Assembly: GCA_964496575.1 (NCBI GenBank)
Contig: CAZCAC010000049.1
Location: 1-59,076, forward strand
Reading direction: 5' to 3'
DNA: 59,076 bases
DNA from: CAZCAC01 sp964496575
GTDB taxonomy: Bacteria > Planctomycetota > UBA1135 > GCA-002686595
Shown: positions 8,306 to 16,224 of the stretch, in pieces
Layout: the number at the start of each line of letters is the position of its first letter
Numbering within the stretch: the stretch's first letter is position 1
Translations under genes and position numbers: made by a program
The notes under the pieces: generated by a model
Told to the model about the DNA's origin: nothing
Seen by the model: only the letters and a program-made list of their open reading frames with translations
Database searches by the model: none

Positions 8306-9369
8306 GAGTGTCCCCCCACGGTCGTCCAGGAGACTCCGGGGCCGCCGGCCTCGACGAAGCCGATCTCGTGCACCACCTCGCCGCTGGTCTCCAGCCGCGC
8401 CCGCACCTCCGCGACCTCCTCGTCCTCGACGACGAGGACCATGCCGATGCCCATGTTGAACACCTGGTACGACTCGTCCGGGTCGATCCCGCCGTGCTCG
8501 ACGAGGTAGCGGAAGAGCGGCGGAATCTCCCAGCTCGCGCGATCGATCACCGCGCGGTTGTCACCGAGCACGCGGGGCAGGTTGTCGACGAGACCGCCGC
8601 CGGTGATGTGCGCCATCGCGGCGATGCGTCGCTCCTCGAGCAGCGGCCACAGCGCCTCGAGGTAGGAACGGTGCGGGGCGAGCAGGACCTCGCCGATGCT
8701 CGCGCCCTTCAGCTCCTCCGGCCGGTCGTCGATCTCGTGTCCGAGTCGCTCGAAGAGGACCTTGCGCGCCAGCGAGTAGCCGTTGGTGTGCAGCCCGCTG
8801 CTCGACAACCCGAGCAGCACCTGTCCCGGCGCGACCGCACTGCCGTCGAGCAGGCGATCCCTCCGGACCGCTCCCACGATGAAACCGACGAGGTCGAAGT
8901 CCCCTTCCGCGTACAGCCCCGGCATCTCCGCGGTCTCGCCGCCGAGCAGCGCGAGCCCGTTCTCGAGGCAGGCCTCGGCGCAGCCGCGGATCAGCTCGGC
9001 GACCACGATCGGATCGAGCTTCCCCGTGCCGACGTAGTCGAGGAAGAAGAGCGGTCGCGCACCCTGCACGAGGATGTCGTCGATGCAGTGCTGCACGAGG
9101 TCGCGGCCGACGGTGTCGTAGATCCCGGCGCGCTTGGCGACCTCCAGCTTGGTCCCGACGCCGTCGGCGCTGGCGACGAGGATCGAGTCCTTCTCCCCCA
9201 CCGCGGCGGGATCGAAGAGCCCGCCGAAGAGGCCCACGTCGCCGAGCACTCCGGGAGTCGCGGTGGCACGGATCGCCTTCTTGGAGCGGGCGAGCGCCTC
9301 GTCCTGCGCGGCGATGTCGACACCGGCGTCGCGGTAAGAGAGCGGGGTCTTGTCGGGGGAGGTGTTCAT
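8302..9369 (-). CDS. purM: Phosphoribosylformylglycinamidine cyclo-ligase
   Basis: This 355-aa enzyme closes the imidazole ring in step five of purine synthesis (FGAM to AIR with ATP). Family hallmarks are SYRDAGVDI at the N-terminus, ILVASADGVGTKLEVA, the metal and ATP site HCIDDILVQGARPLFFLDY, GGETAEMPG, GLSSSGLHTNGYSL and AHITGGGLVDNLPRV. The length matches the usual ~345 residues and all motifs are intact. There is no Shine-Dalgarno sequence before the ATG. The downstream exported protein overlaps its stop codon. Other purine genes in the window (purC, purE) are 35 kb away, so the pathway is dispersed here. Confidence 0.97.
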   Translation of the reverse strand: MNTSPDKTPLSYRDAGVDIAAQDEALARSKKAIRATATPGVLGDVGLFGGLFDPAAVGEKDSILVASADGVGTKLEVAKRAGIYDTVGRDLVQHCIDDILVQGARPLFFLDYVGTGKLDPIVVAELIRGCAEACLENGLALLGGETAEMPGLYAEGDFDLVGFIVGAVRRDRLLDGSAVAPGQVLLGLSSSGLHTNGYSLARKVLFERLGHEIDDRPEELKGASIGEVLLAPHRSYLEALWPLLEERRIAAMAHITGGGLVDNLPRVLGDNRAVIDRASWEIPPLFRYLVEHGGIDPDESYQVFNMGIGMVLVVEDEEVAEVRARLETSGEVVHEIGFVEAGGPGVSWTTVGGHS

Positions 9370-9474
9370 CGGATCACGGGGCTGGTCGGGGAAGGGGCAG
9401 CTGCGAGGGTAACGCCCGCGGAGAATGCTGAGAAACGGAATCCTGGGCGCCGAGGGAGCTGGGATCGCGGTGGC

Positions 9475-9999
9475 TCAGCGCCCCGTGAACCGCTCCGGAT
9501 CATCGATCAACGGCTGCAGGATGCGCTCCCGGTTGTCGAAAGCGATCTCCTCGGGCAGGGCGTCGAGGGAGAACCAGGCGACCTCCGCGGCGTCGTCGCC
9601 CGCCCGCAGCTCCCCACCGATCGCCCGACACAGGAATACCGCGAGGTTGGCCGGCTTGCGCGGGTTGTCGAGGACGTACAGGAGGTCGAGCAGGCGCAGC
9701 GCCTCGACCTCGATCCCCGTCTCCTCGAGGACCTCCCGGGTGACCGCCTCGATCGGGGATTCTCCCAGGTCCTGGTAGCCGGCCGGCAGCGCCCAGGCTC
9801 CCTCGAAGGGGGAAATCGCCCGGCGGATCATCAGGACCCGGTGCCCTTCGTCGAGCACCAGCCCGGCCGCGGCAGGGGTGGGGTTCTCGAAGAGGACGCA
9901 GCCGCAAGCGGGGCAGCGGGGACGTATCCGGCCCTCGACCTCCCTTTTCTCCAGCGAGGCGGCGCAGAGAGGGCAGTACTTCGCGCATCGTATCCACAT
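9475..9999 (-). CDS. NUDIX hydrolase with N-terminal zinc ribbon
   Basis: This 174-aa protein has a zinc ribbon (C9-x2-C12 and C29-x2-C32) followed by a NUDIX domain with a complete Nudix box: G74, E80 and REVLEETGI. The ribbon-NUDIX order resembles NudC/ADP-ribose-pyrophosphatase-like enzymes that cleave nucleoside diphosphate derivatives. The substrate is not predictable. The ATG at 9999 is preferred over an in-frame start 60 bases upstream, because the extra 20 codons come from a dispersed repeat (10024-10150) and the ribbon begins immediately after 9999. The repeat hairpin lies 31 bases before this start, within the mRNA leader. Confidence 0.85.
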   Translation of the reverse strand: MWIRCAKYCPLCAASLEKREVEGRIRPRCPACGCVLFENPTPAAAGLVLDEGHRVLMIRRAISPFEGAWALPAGYQDLGESPIEAVTREVLEETGIEVEALRLLDLLYVLDNPRKPANLAVFLCRAIGGELRAGDDAAEVAWFSLDALPEEIAFDNRERILQPLIDDPERFTGR

Positions 10000-10023
10000 A
10001 CCGATCTCGGCCGGATTCACTCG

Positions 10024-10150
10024 TGGTCGGTTTCTGCGCGACGCGCAGAAACCAGGCATTGGCAGGCCAGAGGGGGCATTCTAGCTCTCGAGAATCGTGA
10101 ACCGAACAGTTCGCTGACCCGTCGGGTTGCGAGCGTCGGCCCACGTCATG
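10024..10150 (-). repeat. Dispersed structured intergenic repeat, copy A
   Basis: This is the most diverged of four copies (others at 41703, 46308 and 53101). Read on the minus strand it contains GGGTCAGCGAAC, then CACGATTCTCGAGAGCT, then a GGCCTGCC spacer, and a hairpin with arms TTTCTGCGCG and CGCGCAGAAA around a single base (10031-10051). It lies between divergent NUDIX and dxr and forms the NUDIX leader, with the hairpin closest to the start codon. Confidence 0.85.
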
Positions 10151-10272
10151 GGGTCCGCTCCCTCCTTTCTGGCGGGGGAACCCTTCGTTCGGAGCGGCGC
10201 CATCCTAAACTCTGCCACCCCTTCGGCCCGAGGTTCTTCCCGCGGCGGCCGTCGGAGAAGCCCCCCGATCAC

Positions 10273-11427
10273 ATGAAATCACTGCTCCTGCTCGGCTCGA
10301 CCGGATCGATCGGGTCTCAGACACTCGAGCTGGTCCGGGAGGACCCGGGGGGGCTTCGTGTCCGCGGTCTGGCCGCCCACAGCTCGTGGCGGGCGCTCCT
10401 GGAGCAGGTCCGCGAATTCAGGCCGCACCTCGTCGCCGTGGGTGACCCGGCGGCGGCCGAACGGCTGGCGGCCGAGCTCCCCGCCGGCGTCGGCCTCCGG
10501 GTCGGGCCCGACGCCGCCGAGCAGCTGGCGCGGGAGCTGGACTACGATCTCTGCGTTCACGGCATGGTCGGCGCCGCCGGCCTGCGCCCGTCGGTCGCGG
10601 TGCTCGAGCGCGGCAAGACCCTGGCCCTGGCCAACAAGGAGTCGATGGTCGTCGCCGGCGCCGGGCTGATGGCCCTGTGCGACGAGCACGGAGGGAGCAT
10701 CGTCCCCGTCGACAGCGAGCACAGCGCGATCTACCAGTGCCTGCGCGGCGAGGAGATCTCCCGCGTTCGCCGGATCCTCCTGACCGCCAGCGGCGGCCCC
10801 TTCCGGGACTACGAGCCCGAGTCGCTGGAGGCGGTCACGCCGAAGATGGCGCTCGACCATCCCACCTGGTCGATGGGTCCGAGGATCACCGTCGGCTCGG
10901 CGACGCTGATGAACAAGGCACTCGAGGTGATCGAGGTCCACCACCTCTTCGGCGTCGAGCGAGAGCGGATCGAGGTGGTGATCCACCCGCAATCGGTCGT
11001 CCACTCGATGGTCGAGTTCGTCGACGGTTCGGTGCTCGCGCAGATGGGTCCGCCCGACATGCGGGGGCCGATCCACTACGCACTGCACCACCCGCGTCGC
11101 GCCCCGTCCGGCCTCGAGGGGTTCGACTACGAGCTGTTCAACGAGCTCTCCTTCCAGCGCCCCGACCCGGCGCGCTTTCCCGCCCTCGACCTCGGCTTCC
11201 GCTGCGTCGAAGAGGGCGCGGACTCCGGCAGTGTGCTCAACGCGGCCGACGAGGTGGCGGTGGACGCCTTCCTCGAGGGGCGCATTCGCTTCACGCACAT
11301 CAACCGGATCAACACCGCCGTGCTCGGGCGTCGCCCCGGTCTGCACGGCAGCGTCGACGAGCTCCTCGAGGCCGATCGCCTGGCCCGCGATCTGGCCCGG
11401 GGGGAGATCTCCGCCCTCACGCCCTGA
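10273..11427 (+). CDS. dxr: 1-deoxy-D-xylulose 5-phosphate reductoisomerase
   Basis: This 384-aa enzyme converts DXP to 2-C-methylerythritol 4-phosphate with NADPH and a divalent metal, the committed step of the MEP isoprenoid pathway. The N-terminus LLLGSTGSIGSQTLEL is the NADPH-binding signature. LALANKESMVVAG, PVDSEHSAIYQCL (metal-binding Asp and Glu), LTASGGPFR, WSMGPRITVGSATLMNK and HPQSVVHSMVEF are all diagnostic. The length is normal. The ATG at 10273 directly begins the nucleotide-binding motif. The gene opens a cluster with rseP (15 bases downstream) and a UbiA-family gene, an arrangement in which dxr next to rseP is seen in many bacteria. Confidence 0.97.
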   Translation: MKSLLLLGSTGSIGSQTLELVREDPGGLRVRGLAAHSSWRALLEQVREFRPHLVAVGDPAAAERLAAELPAGVGLRVGPDAAEQLARELDYDLCVHGMVGAAGLRPSVAVLERGKTLALANKESMVVAGAGLMALCDEHGGSIVPVDSEHSAIYQCLRGEEISRVRRILLTASGGPFRDYEPESLEAVTPKMALDHPTWSMGPRITVGSATLMNKALEVIEVHHLFGVERERIEVVIHPQSVVHSMVEFVDGSVLAQMGPPDMRGPIHYALHHPRRAPSGLEGFDYELFNELSFQRPDPARFPALDLGFRCVEEGADSGSVLNAADEVAVDAFLEGRIRFTHINRINTAVLGRRPGLHGSVDELLEADRLARDLARGEISALTP

Positions 11428-11442
11428 GCTCCACCTGGATAC

Positions 11443-13287
11443 ATGGATTTCATCGACATCTGGCGCATCGTGCAGGTCGTGCTCGGCATCGGCCTGGTCA
11501 TCTTCGTCCACGAGGCGGGCCACTTCCTGGCCGCTCGCTGGTGCAAGGTGCGCGTCCACGTCTTCAGCCTCGGCTTCGGCCCGACCCTCTTCGGCTGGAA
11601 GCGCGGCCACACGACCTACAAGGTCTGCGGCATTCCGCTCGGAGGCTACGTGCGCATGGCCGGGGACGAGACCATGACCTCGGGGGGCGAGGCGGAGCCG
11701 TGGGAGCTCGGTTCGAAGAGCGTCGGCCAGCGCTTCCTGATCTTCTCCGGTGGAGTCCTCGCCAACGTCCTCTTCGGGCTGGTGGTCTTCCCCATCCTGT
11801 TCATCGCCGGCATCCCCTCCTTCGAGCCGCTCATCGGCAACGTCGAGCGCGGTTCCCCCGCGTGGCAGGCCGGCCTCGAGTCGGGCACGCGGGTGTTCTC
11901 GGTCAACGGGATTCGCGTGTACGACGGCCTGCTGCAGATCCCGGCAGAGGTCGCCTACAACGGCAACAACCCGGTCGAGCTGGAGGTCCAGGGCCCGGGC
12001 GAGAGCGAGCCGCGGCTGGTCGAGCTGGAGCCGGTCTTCGACTCGCTCAACGGCCTGTACTCCATCGGCGACCTCGGCTATCCCCCCACTCCGCACCATG
12101 CGATCCGGGTCGGGAAGGACAGCCCGGCCCACCTGGCGGGCCTGCGCTCGGGCGATCACTTCCTGCGCCTCGAGGGCCTGCCCTCGACGCTGGGTGCCTA
12201 TCGACAGCTGTCCCGGGCCCAGGAGCGGCGCGAGCCGATCCGCCTCGTCTGCGAGCGGGACGGAGCGGAGCTCGTCGTCGAGGTCGAGCCCAAGATCCTG
12301 CACGGAGAGGGCCGGACCCTGCTGGGAGTCGGGCCGGTGCGGAACCGGATCACCGGCCTGCGGACGAGCGAGTCGACCTCCGACACCGGCCTCGCGCTCG
12401 AGGACGTCATCCTCCATGTCGAGGGGCGCCCGGTCCGCTCCCCGGACCAGCTCCTCGACGCCCTGCTCGCGGCCGAGGGGTCGGTCGAATGGGACGTTCG
12501 CCGGGACGGCGAGGACCTTCGGCTCAGCTCTCCTCCGCTGACCGCCGAGCAGGCCGGTGCGCTCTGGGGCGACCTGTTCCTCGACTACGACGAGGACTAC
12601 ACCGGCATCGTGGTCATCGAGGATTCCGCCGCCAGCGCGGCCGGCTTCCTCGACGGCGACGTGATCACCCACGTCGACGGCGTGGAGGTGACGAAGTTCG
12701 ACGAGATCCGGCAGGCGGCGAAGAAGGCGGGCCAGGAGGATCGTCCGATGCGGGTCGGGCTCCGGCGGGAGCAGCCCGGTGAGGTCAGCCCGGTCTTCCT
12801 GGAGCTCGAGGCGACCCCCGGCCCCACCTCGCCGGTCGACTTCGGCATCACCCTCGAGATCGCGCGCTACACCTTCCGCGTGAGCGGGCCGTGGGAGGCG
12901 GTGACTCTCGGTACGAGATCGTGCTGGAACATGCTGCGCGACGTCTGGCGCACGATTCGCGGGATCCTCCGCCGGGACGTCAGCGAGCGCAACGTCGGGG
13001 GGATCATCACCATCGGGGTCTTCGCCCACCAGACCGCCTCGATCGGCTGGGTGAAGTTCTTCTGGTTCCTCTGCCTCCTGTCGATGAACCTCGCCTTCCT
13101 GAACGTGTTGCCGATTCCATTGCTCGATGGCGGGCACCTGCTCTTCCTGTTGATCGAGGGGATCAAGGGTTCCCCGGTCAACGAGAGGGTTCTCGGCTAC
13201 AGCCAGCTGGTCGGCCTGGTGCTGATCGTCTCGCTGTTCGTCTTCGTGATCTACAACGACCTCAACACCCACGTCTTCGGCAACTAG
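11443..13287 (+). CDS. rseP: RseP/site-2 protease family zinc metalloprotease, multi-PDZ
   Basis: This 614-aa intramembrane protease has the zinc-binding HEAGH (residues 23-27) in its first membrane helix and the third ligand in PIPLLDGGHL (Asp near 562). The membrane segments at both ends and the position next to dxr fit RseP, which cuts anti-sigma factors or remnant signal peptides within the membrane. It is much longer than the usual ~450 residues because the periplasmic part holds about four PDZ-like segments, near residues 125-200, 215-295, 310-370 and 385-450 (GSPAWQAGLESGTRVFSVNG, SPAHLAGLRSGDHFLRLEG, TGLALEDVILHVEG, AASAAGFLDGDVITHVDG). A natural substrate candidate is the membrane partner of the ECF sigma factor at 19626, but this is only inferred. 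Confidence 0.92.
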   Translation: MDFIDIWRIVQVVLGIGLVIFVHEAGHFLAARWCKVRVHVFSLGFGPTLFGWKRGHTTYKVCGIPLGGYVRMAGDETMTSGGEAEPWELGSKSVGQRFLIFSGGVLANVLFGLVVFPILFIAGIPSFEPLIGNVERGSPAWQAGLESGTRVFSVNGIRVYDGLLQIPAEVAYNGNNPVELEVQGPGESEPRLVELEPVFDSLNGLYSIGDLGYPPTPHHAIRVGKDSPAHLAGLRSGDHFLRLEGLPSTLGAYRQLSRAQERREPIRLVCERDGAELVVEVEPKILHGEGRTLLGVGPVRNRITGLRTSESTSDTGLALEDVILHVEGRPVRSPDQLLDALLAAEGSVEWDVRRDGEDLRLSSPPLTAEQAGALWGDLFLDYDEDYTGIVVIEDSAASAAGFLDGDVITHVDGVEVTKFDEIRQAAKKAGQEDRPMRVGLRREQPGEVSPVFLELEATPGPTSPVDFGITLEIARYTFRVSGPWEAVTLGTRSCWNMLRDVWRTIRGILRRDVSERNVGGIITIGVFAHQTASIGWVKFFWFLCLLSMNLAFLNVLPIPLLDGGHLLFLLIEGIKGSPVNERVLGYSQLVGLVLIVSLFVFVIYNDLNTHVFGN

Positions 13288-13294
13288 CCCGGTC

Positions 13295-14191
13295 ATGCTC
13301 GGTTCCTGGGGAAGAGTCCTGCGGCTGTCCCTGGCACCGACGGCGGTGGCGGACGTGCTCGCCGGGCTCGTGCTCGGCTTCGGGGGAGCTCTGCCGGAGG
13401 CGCGCGTGGTGCTGTTCCTCGTCGGCGCGTCGCTCTGCGTCTACCACGGCGGGATGGTCCTAAACGACTGGGCGGATCGGGAGATCGACGCGAGGAGTCG
13501 TCCGCGGCGACCACTGCCCGCCGGGGAGCTGGGGCCGACCCCGACACTGGTCGCCGGGCTCCTGCTGCTCTGCCTCGGGCCCGCCCTGGCCTTCCCGGTC
13601 GGGATCCTGCCGGGCTTCTGGCTCCTCGGGATCGCCTCCCTGGTGCTGGGCTACGACCTCTTCTTCCGCGGTCCGCTCCAGGGTCCCCTCCTGCTCGCGG
13701 AGTGTCGCGCCGGCAACCTCGGGATCGGGCTCGCCGCCGCCGGGGCGTTCCACGATGCCGCGCTGCTCCTCTGGAGCCTCCCACTGCTCTACGGTGGGTA
13801 CGTCTTCACCGTCTCCCGGATGGGGCGCCTGGAGGATGCGACGGCGGGAGAGGTCGACCACACCCGCGCCCGCTCCTTCCTGCTCGTCGCCGCCGCCCTC
13901 CTGGTGCTGGTCGGCTGCCTGCCTCCCTACGACGCTGCCCTCGGTGCCCGCTTCGGCGCGCAGGGCCTCGCGCTCCTCGGAGCGCTCGGTCTGGTTCGCG
14001 CCGCGCTTTCGAGCGAGTGGAGCGCCGGGCGCGTCGAGGCGGCGATGGGGATCGCCCTGCGCCGGCTCCTGATCTTCACCGCCGCGGCGAGCTGTCTCGC
14101 CGGCGGACCGCACGGGCTCTGGGTGGCCGCCGGGATCCTCGCCGGCTTCCCGCTCGCCTGGGGGCTCCGGAGAGTCTTCCCCCCGTCCTGA
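13295..14191 (+). CDS. UbiA-family prenyltransferase, EboC-like
   Basis: This 298-aa membrane protein has about eight hydrophobic helices. The first Asp-rich signature reads NDWADREIDARSRPRRPLP, the prenyl-diphosphate and Mg2+ site of UbiA enzymes. The second site is not the usual DxxxD; instead GYDLFFRGPLQGPLLLAECR followed by GNLGIGLAAAG resembles EboC-type members, which are of unsettled function. The aromatic or other acceptor is unknown. The gene starts 7 bases after rseP and probably shares its transcript with dxr, so prenyl supply and transfer are encoded together. The downstream gene (cca) is convergent and only 4 bases away, with no terminator between. Confidence 0.82.
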   Translation: MLGSWGRVLRLSLAPTAVADVLAGLVLGFGGALPEARVVLFLVGASLCVYHGGMVLNDWADREIDARSRPRRPLPAGELGPTPTLVAGLLLLCLGPALAFPVGILPGFWLLGIASLVLGYDLFFRGPLQGPLLLAECRAGNLGIGLAAAGAFHDAALLLWSLPLLYGGYVFTVSRMGRLEDATAGEVDHTRARSFLLVAAALLVLVGCLPPYDAALGARFGAQGLALLGALGLVRAALSSEWSAGRVEAAMGIALRRLLIFTAAASCLAGGPHGLWVAAGILAGFPLAWGLRRVFPPS

Positions 14192-14195
14192 GCCC

Positions 14196-15512
14196 TCAAG
14201 CCCGCTCTCGCAGCCAGCGCAGCGCCTGCTCACGATCGGTGAGCACGAGGTCGAGCTGCAGCGTCTCCGCCTCCTCGAGGAGTTGCCCCCAGCGCGGGCC
14301 CCGCTCGATCCCCGAAGCGTCGAGGTCCTCCGAGGTGAGCAGCGGGGCGGGGAAGAGCTCCTCCTCGGTCAGCCGGGAACGCTCCGCCTCGAAATCGTCG
14401 ATCTCCTCCTGTCCGGCGCTCCCCGCGGCGGCGAGCCAGGCGCCGAGGGAGAGGGACGCGGAGGGCCAGGCGGGGTGGCGGAACATGCGGATTCGCTCGG
14501 CGCGCGAGCGCTCGGCGGAGAGCGACCGCCACAGGATCCGCTGCAGGTGCCAGACGCCGGTCACCGTTCCCCGCAGGAGGCGCGAGGGGTGCAGCCACTC
14601 CAGCTGAGCCCGGGCACGACCGGCGAGTCGCTCGGCGCGCTCCCCCCCCGCGTCCCCGAGGGGGTCGGGATCGAGCAGGACCGCCAGCCCGGTCGGCGCA
14701 TCGGGAGGATGCCCGAGCGCCTCGACGGCGGCGAGGCGTCGGCGGAGGAAGTCCTCGCCGCTCCACCCCGGCGGGCACAGCTCGACGAGGTCGGGCAGCG
14801 CGGCGCCAAGCGCTCCGCAGTCGTGGAGGAGCGCCAGGGCCTTCACCGGAGCGTCCGCGGCGAAGATCCGGATCAGCTCGCGCAGGATCCGCTCGGGGCT
14901 CACCGAGCGGAGCATCTCGCTCGTCTCCGCGGCACCCTGCAGCGTCGCGGCCTCCACCTCCAGCTCGAGCGTCGCCGCGAAGCGAGCGAGGCGCAGGATT
15001 CGAAGACCGTCCTCGCGAAACCGATCGGGTGGATTGCCTATCGCCCTCAGCACGCGAGCCTCGAGATCACGCAGGCCTTGTTCCGGATCCTGGAAGTCGC
15101 CACCGAGAGGATCGAGATAGAGCGCGTTGCAGGTGAAATCACGGCGCCCGGCATCTTCTTCTACCGATGATCCATAGGTCACCATCTCCGGTCGGCGCCC
15201 GTCGAGGTATGCCCCATCCGACCGAAAGGTGGTCAGCTCGACGTCGATGCTCTCGTCCCCAAGCGCAACGTGCACCACCATCGTCCCGAACGCCTTGCCG
15301 ACCGGCGTGGTGTGGTCGAAGAGGGACTCGACCCGGTCCGGCAGGGCGTCGGTGGCCATGTCGATCTCGACCGGCGTCTTGCCGAGCGCCAGGTCACGAA
15401 CGCACCCGCCGACGAGCCACGCCTCGAACCCCGCGTCGCGGAGGGTGGACGCGATCGAGGTCGCGGTTCGGCGCAGGGCCGGCGGCAGCTGGTCGACGGT
15501 CGGTCGGTGCAT
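14196..15512 (-). CDS. cca: CCA-adding tRNA nucleotidyltransferase / poly(A) polymerase family
   Basis: This 438-aa protein belongs to the class II nucleotidyltransferases that add or repair the 3' CCA end of tRNA. Visible motifs are LVGGCVRDLALG, the metal-binding EIDMATDALPD (the first carboxylate is Glu where Asp is usual), RRDFTCNALYLDP, and the nucleotide-selecting DRFREDGLRILRLARFAA. The C-terminal half is helical and divergent. The ATG at 15512 is preferred because it lies close to the first conserved block; the frame stays open upstream but the sequence there resembles nothing. It diverges from the small membrane protein at 15624. Confidence 0.93.
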   Translation of the reverse strand: MHRPTVDQLPPALRRTATSIASTLRDAGFEAWLVGGCVRDLALGKTPVEIDMATDALPDRVESLFDHTTPVGKAFGTMVVHVALGDESIDVELTTFRSDGAYLDGRRPEMVTYGSSVEEDAGRRDFTCNALYLDPLGGDFQDPEQGLRDLEARVLRAIGNPPDRFREDGLRILRLARFAATLELEVEAATLQGAAETSEMLRSVSPERILRELIRIFAADAPVKALALLHDCGALGAALPDLVELCPPGWSGEDFLRRRLAAVEALGHPPDAPTGLAVLLDPDPLGDAGGERAERLAGRARAQLEWLHPSRLLRGTVTGVWHLQRILWRSLSAERSRAERIRMFRHPAWPSASLSLGAWLAAAGSAGQEEIDDFEAERSRLTEEELFPAPLLTSEDLDASGIERGPRWGQLLEEAETLQLDLVLTDREQALRWLRERA

Positions 15513-15623
15513 GCGGTTGAACAGGGGCCTTTTGATCTCCAGAATCGCGATCACGTCGGCCGCCGGGGTCTGGCGGTCGACCGGGACGAGAGCGCAGGCG
15601 TGGAAGGATAGGATCACCAGCTG

Positions 15624-16205
15624 ATGGAGGGAATGCAGATCGAAGGGATAGCGGTGGCACGGGCCCGTCCCGCCGTTCTCGTCCGGGCCCGGGGCCTGGT
15701 CCGGGGCCCGTGGCTCCTCCTGGTCGCGGTCGGCCTGGTGGTGGTCCTGGTCTCCCTCCCGCTCCTGCGCGGGCTGGCGCTGAAGGAGAACGAACTCGAC
15801 GCCATCCAGACGATGAACCTCCTGGGCCGAGAGGTCTTCGCCGCCGAGGCCGAGCCGCGCACGCTCGGCGAGCTGGTCCAGACCGACGAACGGCTCCTGC
15901 GCCGCCTCCCCGACACGTGCCTGATGGAGGACGGCCGCCTCCTCTTCCGCCACGGCTACCTCTTCGAGCTGGTCCGCCCCCCCGAGGGAGCCCCGGGGCT
16001 CTACGCCTGGCCCTTCGCCTACGGCGAGACCGGCCTGGGCGCCTTCCACGCCACCTCCGCCGGCGAGCTCCTGGGACACCCCAACCAGGAGGCCCGCTGG
16101 AGCGGTCCCACCCGCAACCCGGCCGGCCTCCCCGGCGAGGCGTCCTCGGGCTCGGTCGCGTGGCGGGAGGTCTCGTCGCTGCTGTCGCGCGAATCGGGAT
16201 TCTAG
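15624..16205 (+). CDS. Single-pass membrane protein, unknown function
   Basis: This 193-aa protein has one strong transmembrane segment (residues ~29-48, PWLLLVAVGLVVVLVSLPLL) near the N-terminus. An extracytoplasmic domain follows, with a leader region (NELDAIQTMNLLGREVFAAE) and a conserved-looking core (LLFRHGYLFELVRPP, LYAWPFAYGETGLGAFHATSAG). The topology and the 'HGYLF ... P..YG.TG...F....G' pattern recall pilin-like or DUF-type proteins of planctomycetes. There is no prepilin-peptidase site, so it is not a standard pseudopilin. A second in-frame ATG at 15633 is possible. It is convergent with the HEAT lipoprotein gene, 19 bases away. Confidence 0.65.
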   Translation: MEGMQIEGIAVARARPAVLVRARGLVRGPWLLLVAVGLVVVLVSLPLLRGLALKENELDAIQTMNLLGREVFAAEAEPRTLGELVQTDERLLRRLPDTCLMEDGRLLFRHGYLFELVRPPEGAPGLYAWPFAYGETGLGAFHATSAGELLGHPNQEARWSGPTRNPAGLPGEASSGSVAWREVSSLLSRESGF

Positions 16206-16224
16206 GCGCGGAGGGACGGGGCCC

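Noticed and set aside
10024..10059. N-terminal extension of the NUDIX protein starting at 10059
   Set aside because: The extra 20 codons are translated from the repeat element, and the zinc ribbon begins right after the ATG at 9999.
10279..13296. A 1005-codon open frame on the minus strand opposite dxr and rseP
   Set aside because: It is the antisense of two certain genes. High GC at third codon positions removes stop codons from the opposite strand; its translation is low-complexity Arg/Asp/Val/Leu.
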